Below are positions 46,981 through 60,178 of a stretch of 64,000 nucleotides of DNA, in pieces. Position 1 is the first letter of the stretch; each line of letters starts with the position of its first letter. The position numbers were made by a program, and so were the translations under genes. Below the pieces are notes generated by a model that was not told where the DNA came from, did no database searches, and saw nothing but the letters and a program-made list of their open reading frames with translations. The DNA is from Orbilia blumenaviensis. Its lineage: Eukaryota; Ascomycota; Orbiliomycetes; Orbiliales; Orbiliaceae. The stretch lies in the NCBI GenBank assembly GCA_036872755.1, contig JAVHNS010000010.1, positions 248,001-312,000 of the forward strand, written 5' to 3'.

Positions 46981-49404
46981 TCACGACTGCCCGGCTATTC
47001 TCCACGCCCTCAATGGCAGTGCTATAAAACCCCAGAAAAGTCAGTTTCCAATATTTTCGAACAAACCCTATACAAGTATATAGGAGGGAAAAAAAACTCA
47101 CCCTGCAATTTCCCAACCGCCGCTCTAATAAACCCCCAAAAGGTCAATGCTCCAAAGATAACACACAGCGCATTCGTAATATAATACCCATCCTTCGCAA
47201 TATTACACTTGCCTCCCATCGCCAAGCAATGCTTCTTCACATCCTGAGCGACACAGTCGAACGGCTGCGTCAGGACTCCAGTTGGATCTTTGAACCCTTC
47301 ACAGGTCGCAACCGTGAACGCATCTACCAGCTTCAACACGAACACTCGCGGGAAGGTGCCACCCAGGTTAGAAACCGTCGCTAGCAGGGTCATGTATGTC
47401 CCGCCGATCAGTGGGTCTGCGATCTTGGCGTGGAAAGCGGATACGGCAACGAACATGACAGTGCTGCTGAAGGTCGAGAAGATGTGTTCGGCGATAACGA
47501 CGAGCAGGTACCAGGTGTCCACCACTCCGCTGGGAGGGAAAATGGCGACGGTGATATGTGCGATAACAGCAGCTAGTAGGCGGCCGACAAAAGCATAGCA
47601 CCAGAGCGTCATTGGCTGGAAATCTGCGCACCATTTTCCGGCATAGTAGCCCAGACCGATCTCGAAGGGGAAGTCGATGAGGACGGTAAGGGCGAGGTCT
47701 TCCTGGGAAAAACCGAGGTCAAGGAGCTTGAGGTTTGTAACGGCGTCGTTGACCTGGAACCCGATCTTGCAGATGAGGTGGATGATGATGAAGAGCTGGA
47801 TGTCTAAATTAAACCGTTAGCATGGGGGTAGGTTTAGGAATAGTATGGGTGAGCATACTCTTGAGCTTCATGATACCCCACATGGTCTTGTAGACAGACA
47901 CAAGGCCATCGCGAGTTCTAGTCCGCTCCTCCTTCTTGAGAACCGCCAGTCCAATCGTAACGATCAAGTATGACCACCCCCAGAAAGTCAGATACCCGCT
48001 CAAGGTCATCAGTCCAACATCCTTAGGTACGGTCCGGAACCATCGATTGGCAAAGTCAGCCGAGCTGAAAGCCAGGAAAACAGTGAAGGACAAGAACTGG
48101 CCAGCTGTCAACCCAACAGTTTGCGCCGTCGAGGCATATGAGATGTTTTCCGGTGATATTAACGTCAGCGCCCAGCCTGGTCATACGTTAGCTCCTCATC
48201 CACGAAACCTAGGCACCCCACTAGCGGAAGAAATAGATTAAAAGAAAGACCAACCATCAACAGCGATGTCTTGTGTCGCGCACAAGAAGACCAATCCGAA
48301 GAAGGTCGCAGTAAAGGTTCCAATGTTCGATTCAGCATGCTCCATCAAATTGTCGATCCGGCCGCCCAACCACAGCATCATCACCCCACTACACGCCTGA
48401 ATTGGTACGATCCAGCTCTTCCTCCTTCCGAATCTAGTACTCCAGATGGCGTCTACTATGGGACTCCAGGCCAGCTTCATCGAGTAAGGGTAGGCAGCTA
48501 GTGAAAACGTGCCGATTTGGGCGTAGGATAGCTTAGATTTCAGCAGGAAAGGCACGGAACCGCTTGCCAGACCCATTGGTATGCCCTGTAGGAAGTAGAG
48601 TAGCACCAGCAGAGCAAAGTTCCGCTGGTCCTGAGGCGACAATCCTGACAGCGACTGGGAAGGGGAATGCGCCGCATGGTCGTGATCCAAGCTAAACTCC
48701 TCCCTATCCATCAGGTGCTGCGCATGAGAGGCGCTGCTGGAGCCGTTCTCGAAGGAGGTGGAGTGTTTCTTCCGAAGCTCGACATTGCTGTTGGAGTTCA
48801 TGGCAGGCGTAGGATTCGGGGAGAGAGCAGCAGTAGCGCCGAGTTCTATCGAGGTGGCGATGGAGGGAGGCTGCCTGTCCCGGGCTGATTTGGGAGTCTT
48901 GGCCGTTTTCCGTAGAGAACCAGACTTGCTCATAGTCCTGGGGTCTGAAGGGTGTCCCTGATCTTGATACTGGTCTTCGTCTTCTGAGTGAGAGCCTTCA
49001 GAGGAAGGAACGGAACCGTCGGATGAAGGTCTGTGGTACAAGTAGCCATTTTTTTTAATTGGAAAAAGTCAGCCCGTAATTTTAATCTCCTCCCCGTCCT
49101 CCTCTCGTCCCTCTCATCCCTCTCGTGCATAAACGAAAAGAGAAAAGGTGGGTGTTTCTATTATATAATACACTCCAGAAGCCACCAATCCAAATACCAA
49201 GTAGCCGGTTCCAAAACCTTTTGTACTTCTGTATTCGACTAGCAATATATGTATAAAAAAACAAACATGGCTATATAGGGAAAATGTTACATACCTATGC
49301 GAGAGAAAAGGTTGTAAGTCTTCAGCTGTACCTGGAGTCTTTGAGGATGATGATGAAGCAGAAGCAGAAGCAGAGGTAGAGAAGGATTTCAGTGGAATCG
49401 ACAT
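46981..49404 (-). CDS. Acetyl-CoA transporter (SLC33A1/AT-1 family)
   Basis: Members carry acetyl-CoA into the endoplasmic reticulum/Golgi lumen for acetylation reactions. Five exons (49404-49295, 49030-48255, 48176-47859, 47803-47102, 47021-46981) give 648 residues. The first exon starts MSIPLKSFSTSASAS; the first intron (264 nt) is required because the second exon has no usable ATG before residue ~70. Residues 1-185 are disordered and Ser-rich. About ten membrane spans follow, with family motifs LYFLQGIPMGLASGSVPFLL, QIGTFSLAAYPYSMKLAWSP, ATQDIAVDGWALTLI (restored across intron 2) and GGTYMTLLATVSNLGGTFPR. The Cys-rich luminal loop near QPFDCVAQDVKKHC is typical. The C-terminus ALPLRAWRIAGQS is from a 41-nt last exon, less certain. 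Confidence 0.93.
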
Positions 49405-50389
49405 GCAGTCAAGTTTTAAGTTGATTCCCTTTTTCGAAGGAGGGGTGGGGAGTTTAGCCAGTACAGTTGTGGGGGGGGGAGTGGAAGCTTAGAAGGGCCC
49501 AGGTAGTATTATGGGAGGCCAGATTGACAGAACGGCAGCTTTGGAGTTTGCACTAGTTAAGGATGGCAACCCAGGCCAGGCCAGGTCGCAAGTCAGGTCT
49601 ATCGAAACGTGGGCCAGATCGAGATTGGTAAGCTTTAAAGTTCTGGTCGTCACCCTCTTGGCAGGTACTATCTGATCTGATTTGATTTTGATTTCTAAGG
49701 GAAATGGTCTAGGATAATGGTCGACTCTGGTCGTCGTCGTGGTGGGAGGTCAAGGGAAGGGAGTCAATACTCTCTGCTTGCTATAACAACCAAGCTCAGT
49801 AAGTAAACCACAGGAGAGAGACCAGAGCAACCCTCCCCCCCGGTTGAGCTGGTTAAGCCTAACCAAACTTTCCCGGACGCACACCAGACCAGGCCAGATT
49901 GAAAGAGAGAAAAAAACACCAAAAAACGCGACATCGCATCCGCACGTGGGCCCTGCAGCTAGCTTATGCTCCTGTCTGTCTCAATCTCCACGCCGCACTG
50001 CATTAAGTATTGGCATCGCGACCAGCTCGGATCTGCCACCGTGCAGGAGCTGCCAATTTGACTCCCTGGACCCCCTACTACATATTAGGTAGCGTGCAGC
50101 AGGAAGCCGTGCAGGTGGGCTCATATGTATTAATTCTGCCTGATAGGTATCTACAGATTGGACAGTGCGCTAATCATATCTACTAGTCTTATCAGCCTCT
50201 CCAGTACCTATTTTCCACTGCTTGAATCGAATGCTCTATAACCTGTTCTAGCCCTCGCACTGAAGCTTTTCTTGCTCGGATTGTGTTGATTTCCCACAAC
50301 GCACTCTCCAAAATACAACAAGGTCAACACACAATAAAGGAATTCCGCTCTCTCTCCCTCTCTCCCTCTCAACTGGGTAAAATACAACA
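49405..50389. other. Divergent promoter region
   Basis: Region between the acetyl-CoA transporter (minus) and CENP-O (plus). It includes short CAGGCCAGG direct repeats (about 49570-49585), a pyrimidine-rich leader (CTCTCTCCCTCTC, about 50349-50370) just before the CENP-O start, and no recognised gene. Confidence 0.45.
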
Positions 50390-51600
50390 ATGGCCTCGCC
50401 GTCGATATCCCCCCTGCCAGCAGACTTCGACGAGCCCGACCTCGACCAGCTCCTTCAGCAAAGTACGTGAATCCCAACATCAACCCCCAATCCTTACTTC
50501 TACGAATAAATTTCCCTCGATATGAATTTATCTATTCTCCTATTGATTCATCTATACACATACTTATTATATCTACCAAGTTTTACAAGAATAACAACTA
50601 ACAAAAGATGCATAATATATAATATCTAACAGTCCGCGACCTCACCAAACTTCGCAACTCCCACCAAGCCGCCCTCCTCGCCCTCCGCTCCACCAAATCC
50701 CTCAAAGACCACCTCTCCGCCACCTCCTCATCCATAAAAACCTCAATCACCCCCTCCCTCCAAATCTCCGACAAAGACCTAAACGACATCCTCCTAACCC
50801 GTTCCGCCGAACTCTCAGCCGACAAGCAACAATGGACCCAGGAAGCTCTATACCGCATGGCCGGTCTCACAAAATTCACCGTCATCGACCCTTCATATTC
50901 TTCCTCTTCTGTCGATACTATATCTGACGCTGATGCTGATGCTGATGCTGATACTGATGCTGAGTCCACCCCCAACGCTCACGAACTAACCGGCATCCGC
51001 ATCGAAGTCATGGCCGACGGCAAGTTCGGCACTCCATATTATCTATTTCTAAAACCCTACGACATGACCTCAAAACCAACCGACTCAGATCCCATCCCCA
51101 CCCCGAAATTCTCAAAAACCCACCAAACACTTCACAGGCATACCATACCCGCATACTTCATAAACGATCTAATGACCCTGGCAGAGAAATACCTACCACC
51201 GCCACCCCGGTTGCAGAACCTGGATAGGTTCGTGCGTGATGTTAGACAATTTTTAGTTTTGCATTATCTTCGTAGGGCCAGGCTTTTACATGTTAAGGAA
51301 GAGGTGACTGAGCAGGATGTTGGTTCGGTTGATACGGTCTATATCTCGGGCTTTAATATCGATCCGGAAGCAAGGCTTGTTGAGATCGAATGGCAAGACC
51401 CTCATGGTCCCGCCGTAAATAGACTTGGCTGGATAGCTCTCACCCAGGAAGGTGGCATCGAGGGCCTTATCGTCAAAGAAGACGGTCAGAGAATCTTACA
51501 TATGGAGATGCAGATCAAGGGTAATTGGGTCAGAGGCTCTACCGACTCAATGGACTGGATCGAGGGCCTCTTCAAGAGGCTGCAGTGGTCCCCCGTTTGA
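50390..51600 (+). CDS. MCM21: CENP-O/Mcm21-type inner kinetochore protein
   Basis: CENP-O with CENP-P is part of the COMA/CCAN complex at the inner kinetochore. Two exons (50390-50462 and 50633-51600) give 346 residues. The N-terminus is acidic, followed by a coiled-coil-like stretch (RDLTKLRNSHQAALLALRS), then the RWD-type domain: GIRIEVMADGKFGTPYYLFL, the hallmark HRHTIPAYFINDLMTLAEKY, LDRFVRDVRQFLVLHYLRRA, and the C-terminal WIEGLFKRLQW. Residues about 156-170 form an Asp-Ala repeat encoded by GCTGAT units (50929-50952), a likely length-variable loop. The intron is 170 nt. Family assignment rests on the HRHTIPA block and overall pattern, so the alternative is another RWD protein. Confidence 0.85.
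50926..50964 (+). repeat. GCTGAT coding repeat (Asp-Ala)n
   Basis: Four perfect GCTGAT hexamers plus imperfect units encode an acidic Asp-Ala stretch inside CENP-O. In-frame hexamer repeats of this sort tend to vary in copy number between strains. Confidence 0.85.
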
Positions 51601-51833
51601 ATTTCAATTATCAGCACTTATACAGTGCCTTTCCTATCCATACCTCTTATATTTTGCCCATCTTGTAAATGTTTGTACTTAGGCCAGATCCATAGTATAT
51701 GCACGTATGTCTACAATACCAATGCGGTGAAAGAAATTCAACGGAGAGGAGATTTTCATTCATTTATCTAAACCCAGCCTTAGCTTGGTCCTAGACCAGT
51801 CACTCACGCATTCAATTCGTGGGCTCCTCGTCA

Positions 51834-51891
51834 GGGGTTAATTTGTGTATGTGTGTGCCTGATGATAGCGTGGATTCACAAATTAACCCCC
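51834..51891. repeat. Inverted repeat, 14-bp perfect stem
   Basis: GGGGTTAATTTGTG (51834-51847) is exactly complementary to CACAAATTAACCCC (51877-51890), with a 29-nt loop. A transcript from either strand could fold. It lies 234 nt beyond the CENP-O stop. Confidence 0.85.
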
Positions 51892-52102
51892 GATAGAGCT
51901 TTGCAAGCAGCACCTTCGTTCAACCCCTCCCCCCGTGATCAAATCAGGGGAAAGAGCTGTTTGAAGGGTACCTGTAATTGTCTTTGAATTTTTTTTTTCT
52001 TGTTTTTGTTTTCGTTTGAAAGCGTGAGTAACTAGCCCAGGCCAAATCCAGGTCAGAAAATAACCTGTGAGCACGTGTTAGATACACGCTCGAAATGTAA
52101 CA

Positions 52103-52222
52103 CCCCCCCCTCATTATCCACTAAATAAGTACGTACCAAGTAGGTAGATATTTTGTACTCTAAAAGTACACACAAAAGTAAGTGTGTAAGTACCTACTTG
52201 GTACCTAGTGGATGAGAGGGGA
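52103..52222. repeat. Long imperfect inverted repeat
   Basis: The left arm (about 52103-52146) ends CCACTA ... ACCAAGTAGGTA and the right arm (about 52190-52222) reads TACCTACTTGGT ... TAGTGGATGAGAGGGG. The 12-bp inner block is perfect, and the outer CCACTA/TAGTGG and C/G-rich blocks also pair, with an 8-nt bulge in the left arm. The centre contains a second small symmetry (GTACTCTAAAAGTAC). It could be a MITE-like remnant or a hairpin terminator. Confidence 0.75.
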
Positions 52223-52564
52223 GAAGATAAAGAAAGCAAGACGCCCTCAAAAAATAGAACACCTGTAACGTAAGCACAATAAGAAAAAAAAGTAAAGAAG
52301 AAAAAAACAGTCCAGATAAAATCAGAAGGGAAAGAAGAGCTGAAGCAGATATTGCATGCTAAACAAAGAAAGTATGTGCTCCCCTCGCTCCCTCCACTCG
52401 TTTGATCGATTCATTCGAATTTTTGTTCGAGTAGAGAGAGAGGGAGGATTGGAGTATGTTAGCTGAAACAAAAAACAAAAGAAGGAAGAGTACGTAGATG
52501 AAAGAGAGAAGAACAGTAAGTGCAAGAAGAGATTAATGAACTAATCACTTAGAAGACAATTAGT

Positions 52565-54794
<2,230 letters not shown>

Positions 54795-55824
54795 TTCGTT
54801 GAACTTAGAAGGTGGTAAAATATTAAGTTAGCCTCTAATTCCAGAAGTGAGGACTGGGGGACTTAAGTGATAGAGGTAAGGCGACGGAGACAATGTTAAA
54901 AACCAGGAGCAAACAGTAGCTGGTGTGAAAGATTGAATTATAACGAGGGCTCTGTTAACAGGGAGCAGATATCTGCTTATTGCTATGAACAGTGGAAACA
55001 AAGCCATCGAGAGGAAGATGAGGAGGGGGAGATGAGTGGATGGAGAGGTAGGGACAGGGAGAGGAAATAAAATTGATATTATAAATGAACAAAATAGAGG
55101 GAGCCACCAAGAGTAAAGTCATGAAGGCAAGCTAGAGCGAAGGGGAGAAGAGTCTCAAAAAAAACGACAGAGGGGGTCCAAGAAGCCACACAACGACTAA
55201 GGGTGTGTAGCAGAACTTACTTAAACCACAAGCTAAATACTTTCGAACGAGAGTACGAGACTTTGAGAATCGAGAGAGAGAGAGCAGTCAGAGCCTAAAA
55301 TAGTCTATAAAGCTAGGGCTCAGACGATTCGAATGAAGTTACCAGTGGGGTTATAAAGTTGGGTGAACAGAGAAGGAGGGAGAAGAAAACTCAGGGAGGA
55401 AGGAAGATAATTAAATAAATTACCCCAAAGCTAATGAGGGAAACTTTGCTCAGCAAGGTTGCTCTGCCCCAAAGCAGTGGTGTCCTACTGAGTGTATACT
55501 CTGTTTCGGAGCAGGATGTCAGCGTCTCCCCAGAACCCGTGGAGATGGGAGCAACCGTCGACTGGCCCGTGGAAACCGGAGCAACGTGTAGTTGGCCCAT
55601 GATTGATAACATATGTACTATGACACTAGCGCTTTAACCTTGCTGTCCTGCTCGTGTCTGGTTTTTTTTTTTTTTTTTTTGCGTTGATTTCTATGTCGGC
55701 GGCCGGCCTTTCTTAATGTAAAGCGTAGTTAAATCCAGTGGCGTGAAGGATCTCCCACATAAGCCTTATTAGATGGTCGAAAAGGCCTTCCAGATCGACT
55801 ATATTTTATACCATCAATTTGGCT
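54795..55824. other. Helicase promoter and leader region
   Basis: AT- and purine-rich sequence upstream of the helicase start, with a T19 tract at 55662-55680. Short frames around 55390-55640 lack any recognisable feature. Confidence 0.45.
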
Positions 55825-56702
55825 TCAACTCGCGTGAAATCCCAGGCTAACTACCTGAACGGCAAGCTCGTAAGCCACAAACAGGACCCCGCCACTAACC
55901 ACTGTCCCCGGAAGCCGCATAACGGTTCCGGCCCAGAATCAAAGGATACCACCATCCCGCGGTATCCCTTGGAAGGCTTCTCGGGCTGTGGCGGCTTTGA
56001 CGCATTGAGATCTTGTCTTCATAGTGCCAAACGGGAGGGTAGGTAGTGTGGTAACCAAGCCAACAATTGCTCCGTTCACAAAGCTCACAGCTGGATTTTG
56101 CGGTACGTGGTTTGCCCTTTCGGCATCTTTAATAATATTGTAGCTTCTGAGTCGTAGGGGTGTTGTAGATGATATCTTTAATGTGGTTCTAGTATAGTCT
56201 CGGTCCCAGGTTCTAGTAAAGCTTGAAACCCATCTTCTCGGACGATCGCTCCAATAGCCTTCCAAGGTGATTTGAATTTCTTGTTTTCGCATCATCAATC
56301 AATGGGGGTTTTATCCTCTCCGTCGGTATGACTGCAGATACACTGGCCATAATCCCAGCGCTCATCCCTGCAAGTAAGTTTCGACTTGGGAAGAGGCGTT
56401 CGATGCCGTTATCACTAAATGTTTTTTTTTTTATAATAGCAAAAAATACAAACCGTATAGCATCTTTAGCAATTCTTCCAGCGATCAAGGCGCTGCAGTT
56501 CTTATAGAGCTCCCGGCCGCCTTCTTTCCTGAAGATGTCCGAGACTATCGGGTAGGGTTTCGTGGTAATGGTTTCCCAGCATCCTGTTTGAGCTGCGCTT
56601 TGGTTTTTGGTACGTAATGAGAGATTCTACACCTCCCGCTATACCTCCAGCGGTGAACGAGATGATGGGAGGTGGTACTTGACTGGATTCGGATTCGGAC
56701 AT
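55825..56702 (-). pseudogene. Decayed mitochondrial citrate/tricarboxylate carrier copy
   Basis: Reading frames on the minus strand give successive pieces of a six-span mitochondrial carrier of the Ctp1 type. The first begins at 56702 with FTAGGIAGGVESLITY. The next frame reads YKNCSALIAGRIAKDAIRFV and LLAGMSAGIMASVSAVIPTE RIK, followed by SPWKAIGAIVREDGF, then NAIVGLVTT-like FVNGAIVGLVTTLPTLPFGT MKTRSQ, and finally VVSGGVLFVAYE near 55860. The pieces lie in three frames. The original frame is broken after SLITY, again before KPYPIVSDIF, again after LIDDAK, and by a TGA after RDGG. No intron borders explain these breaks. No intact parental copy is in this window. The mutations are indels as well as substitutions, so repeat-induced point mutation alone is not the cause. 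Confidence 0.8.
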
Positions 56703-57597
56703 TTTGAATTAGAGTCGGAGTGTCTTTCCACAGTCCACTTCGAGGATTGTCTCATTAACTATAGTCAGCACTCCCGCGCTCAGCTGGTATGAAGCTGTGT
56801 TGCGTTGGGAAAATGCAACAAAAGCCCTCGTAGCTTGTAATAGCGCTCCCCAAGCGTCAACGATAAGTCATAATTATTAATTAAGCTGGGACTGTAGTAT
56901 AACCCACCTTGCCAACGAAGCGTGGATACTACGAGACTAATTATAAACATAGTTTTAGCGTACTTGCACGGGAAGATAAAATTGTGGAAGTCTTAGTTCC
57001 ACTTTTTTTCATATTCTTTTTATTCCTTGTAACGATTTTAATTCAATGCATTGCGGAATCCCGCTCCAAGTTCTGTGTACATGTATAACGTAACAGTACG
57101 CGACGATTATCGGCTGTATCACGAAATAAGATCAGCTGACCAGTAGGTAAAGATGCTCTAAGCTGGGATATTAGATACAACTTAAAGCAAATAACAAAGG
57201 GATATAGCAGAATGGTAAGTAGGAAAGATGAATGTGAGGCGTGTGACACCAAGTGGTCGACCGCTCGCGGTCATGAGGTTTAACGCAGCATTGCTCCTTA
57301 ACATCAAGAAGGTAAATGTATATAAAAGAGAGAGAGAGAGAGAGAGAGAGAAGAGAGAGAGCAGGAAAAAGAAACCCAGAACGCCTATCACTCCAAATTT
57401 GACAAAATACCCCCAACTAGCCAACAAATGAAAACGCTTGTGAATATGGCAGATTGCGATACTAAACAGAGGTGAGTTGCATGCAGAATTTGATGATAAA
57501 AAAAATGAAAGAAGAAATGAACCGCATAAATGACTGTTGAAACATAGGCAACGATGGATTGAAATGTGAGCAAAATTGCAAAATATTTATGTAATTC
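56703..57597. other. Intergenic region
   Basis: This separates the carrier remnant and the 3' end of the RBR ligase gene. It contains the GA microsatellite at 57327-57361 and AT-rich sequence. No gene was recognised. Confidence 0.45.
57327..57361. repeat. AG/GA microsatellite
   Basis: Twelve AG units, an extra A, then further AG units. A simple repeat about 240 nt beyond the 3' end of the RBR ligase gene. Confidence 0.9.
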
Positions 57598-60178
57598 TCA
57601 AGGAAGATCAATCGAAAGAAGTTCATCTTCTAAAACTCTTGCCTCCTCTTCACTGAAAACAATGGTTTTATACACGCTTTCCGCAGGTGCATAATCTAAA
57701 CCAGTCGCGATTTTCCTCCACTCGATCATACGAGCGAGAACATTGCGCTGCTCTGTAATCAAGTTGGTCTTTCGCTCAGAAAGTTCAACTTCCACAACCC
57801 TTTCCTCGAGTTTTTGACCCGCACGAAGTTTATCGAGGCCTTTTGAGTGACGAAACTTGAGAGCGGTATGTTCCGTATCCCATTTCCTCTTCATCCGGAG
57901 CATGTTCTCACGATGCCCACGGCAAAGAGTTGCAAAATCGGCCTCAAACTCGTCGTTCCTCTTGACCTGTTCGAGAGTCATTCCAAGCTTCTGGCAGAAT
58001 TCTGCTTCTTCCACCTTCGCTTGGTGAGAAAACTCGAGAGTGCGGTCCTCGAGTTCGCTATTGTGGGTCAGGAACTCGCCGACATGGGCAAGCTGGAGAT
58101 CCGTCATCTCCTCGTAGTGCCGCTGTCGTAATTTGAAGATAACGCCCCCGGAATAATTGTTGAACATTTCTTGCTCATCTTTTTGGGTTCTGAGGAGGGC
58201 TTTAATCGGCAGGTCTTCTTCAGTCCTTTGAAGCTGTTCTTCAGCAAGCTGCTTAGTTTCTTCCTCCTGCCGAAGTCGCTCCCGGGCTTCCGGATCATTA
58301 TCGGCGGCGGCTTCTGCCTCGAGCCTAGCCCGTTCCGCCTCGTGAATTTCATTGGCGATATTCTGAACCATATCGTCATCTGTTTGTGTGCATCCGGTTG
58401 GACAACCATATTCAAACGACCATGGGTTCCCGCAGATATAGCAAAACTCGGCGCCGCATCTACAGGTCATATGGTTACATCCATAGTTGAGCTCGATCAT
58501 GGCTCTACAACGGTAACATCTCTTCCATCCGTTGTCTTTGCTAAGACCGATAACGGCATTCAATCCAAGATCCTAATGGACTATGTTAGTTTTATGTGAT
58601 TCAGTTTGTCGAGAAGGGGATTAAACATACCTCGGGGCAGTCCTCCGTAGGCTTGTGAGCTTTACCCTTGCAAATACGACAAGCCCTAGTTCCGCACTTC
58701 TGGCAAGTACCGACAAGAGGGTGGTGCTGGTCTTTTCGTGGGTGGTAAGGAATGAAAGCGCCGCACTTCCGCTTTGGACAGAACAACCTCTTCTCAACCA
58801 TGGTATCATATTCGATGATTTTTCTTGAGAATTTGATTTTGTCTTCATCGGTCTTGAGAACCCTTTTGATGATGTTTGGTCGGACCTTGACGCTGCAGCA
58901 CTTCGGGGGCATTGTACTCTCCTGTTGCGAGGCAGTCATGACCATCATGTTGAGACAACTTTCGCAGTATCTATGGTTGCAGTCGAGGGTAATGATTTCC
59001 GTGACGGGGAACATGTCGGTACAAGAAATACATTCCCTATATTTTTAGTATTTTTAGTCAGCCGAAGTAAACTTATGTTAGTTGGCAGTAGTTCCTAACC
59101 TTTGAGTTGACCCTGGTGATTTGAAATAAGGCTCGCGAGCTCTTGCATATAGCTTGCCAGCCGTTGTCGACGGATCCGGCTGCTGAAGCTCAAACTTGAA
59201 CTTATCAACAAACCCCTTTGCACTGGCATCTCGATATTCGTCGTATAAGAAGTATGGCGAAGTGGACCATGGTTCTTCTCCGAAGACAGATTTCCTAACC
59301 GAAGCTGTCGCCTTTCCAGGAGCAAGCCTCACACTCCAAAGCGCCCTCTTAATTTTATCTCTCCTGCTCAAATATCTTCGTATTGGAGGGAAGTAGTCAT
59401 GGATAGGGCCATCCACCCACGGACGTTCAGGGTCCAGATACGAGGCTTCGGAACCTGAAGACGAATTCGAAGCGATTGAGGCTCGGGAAGATGGTCTTTC
59501 GATTTCTTCTGCCTTTGTTTCTTCCGTTTTATCTTCAACATTTTCTTCCAATCTCTCCTCGGACTTTTCCTCTGGTCCGCTTTCCTCCACGGCCGCCTCT
59601 GCAGCTATGGCTTCTTCCTTTGACTCCGTCGAACCGGTCTCATCATGTCGAAATTTTGCTGCAAGACCAGCCTCCAATGTTTCCGGGGGCACGGTCAAAA
59701 CAGTATCCTGCGTGCGTCTTTTTGAGGAAGAGGCCTCCGCCGAACCAACAGACGATGTTGAAACCGATAGGGCTCCTAGGACATTAACACTCGAGTTTGT
59801 GCTTGCAGTGCCTGGCCTAGCCTCCAATTTTGTGATTGTAAACTGGATGGCTGATAGTTCCTGCAACACATCGTGGTATTTGGCCTTCGATTGCGAGTAA
59901 GGTCCATTCCTGAAATCCTCCTCATTTTCCCCGAGCTGAGCTTCAGATATAAATTTATCGAGAACTTGCTGCTTATAAAATTCCCAATCTAGCTCTCTTG
60001 GAAGCGGCTGTTTACCTAGCCTTAAGGCTTCTATGTTCCCCGCTGTCGAGGAGGAACTTGCGCTCGCGGACGACATGCTTTCCGGAACAGACGACATGCT
60101 CTCTGGCGCGGATGACCTGCTTTCTGGTGCGGATTTGGGGCGTCCCATAGGGCGGGGAACAGAATAGGGAATTAACAT
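57598..60178 (-). CDS. RBR (RING-IBR-RING) E3 ubiquitin ligase
   Basis: RBR ligases take ubiquitin from an E2 onto a catalytic Cys before passing it to the substrate. Three exons (60178-59100, 59036-58631, 58572-57598) give 819 residues. Residues 1-355 are Ser/Glu-rich, with a short PESMSS tandem (about 15-45). RING1 begins at Cys362 (CISCTDMFPVTEI, then CNHRYCESCLNMM). The IBR has LFCPKRKCGAF and CQKCGTRACRICKGK followed by a His/Cys pair. RING2 has CYRCRAMIELNYGCNHMTC with catalytic Cys526 in GCNHM, then CGAEFCYICGNPW. A long charged coiled-coil-like tail (from about 545) follows, ending in an acidic segment. All zinc ligands appear to be present. An alternative start at 60148 (MGRPKSAPES) cannot be excluded. 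Substrates are unknown. Confidence 0.93.

Larger units (their letters stand above)
51601..52564. other. Convergent intergenic region CENP-O / DEAD-box helicase
   Basis: Nearly 1 kb between two 3' ends, with no recognised gene but with two separate inverted repeats (listed next). Purine-rich on the plus strand near 52220-52330. Confidence 0.5.
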
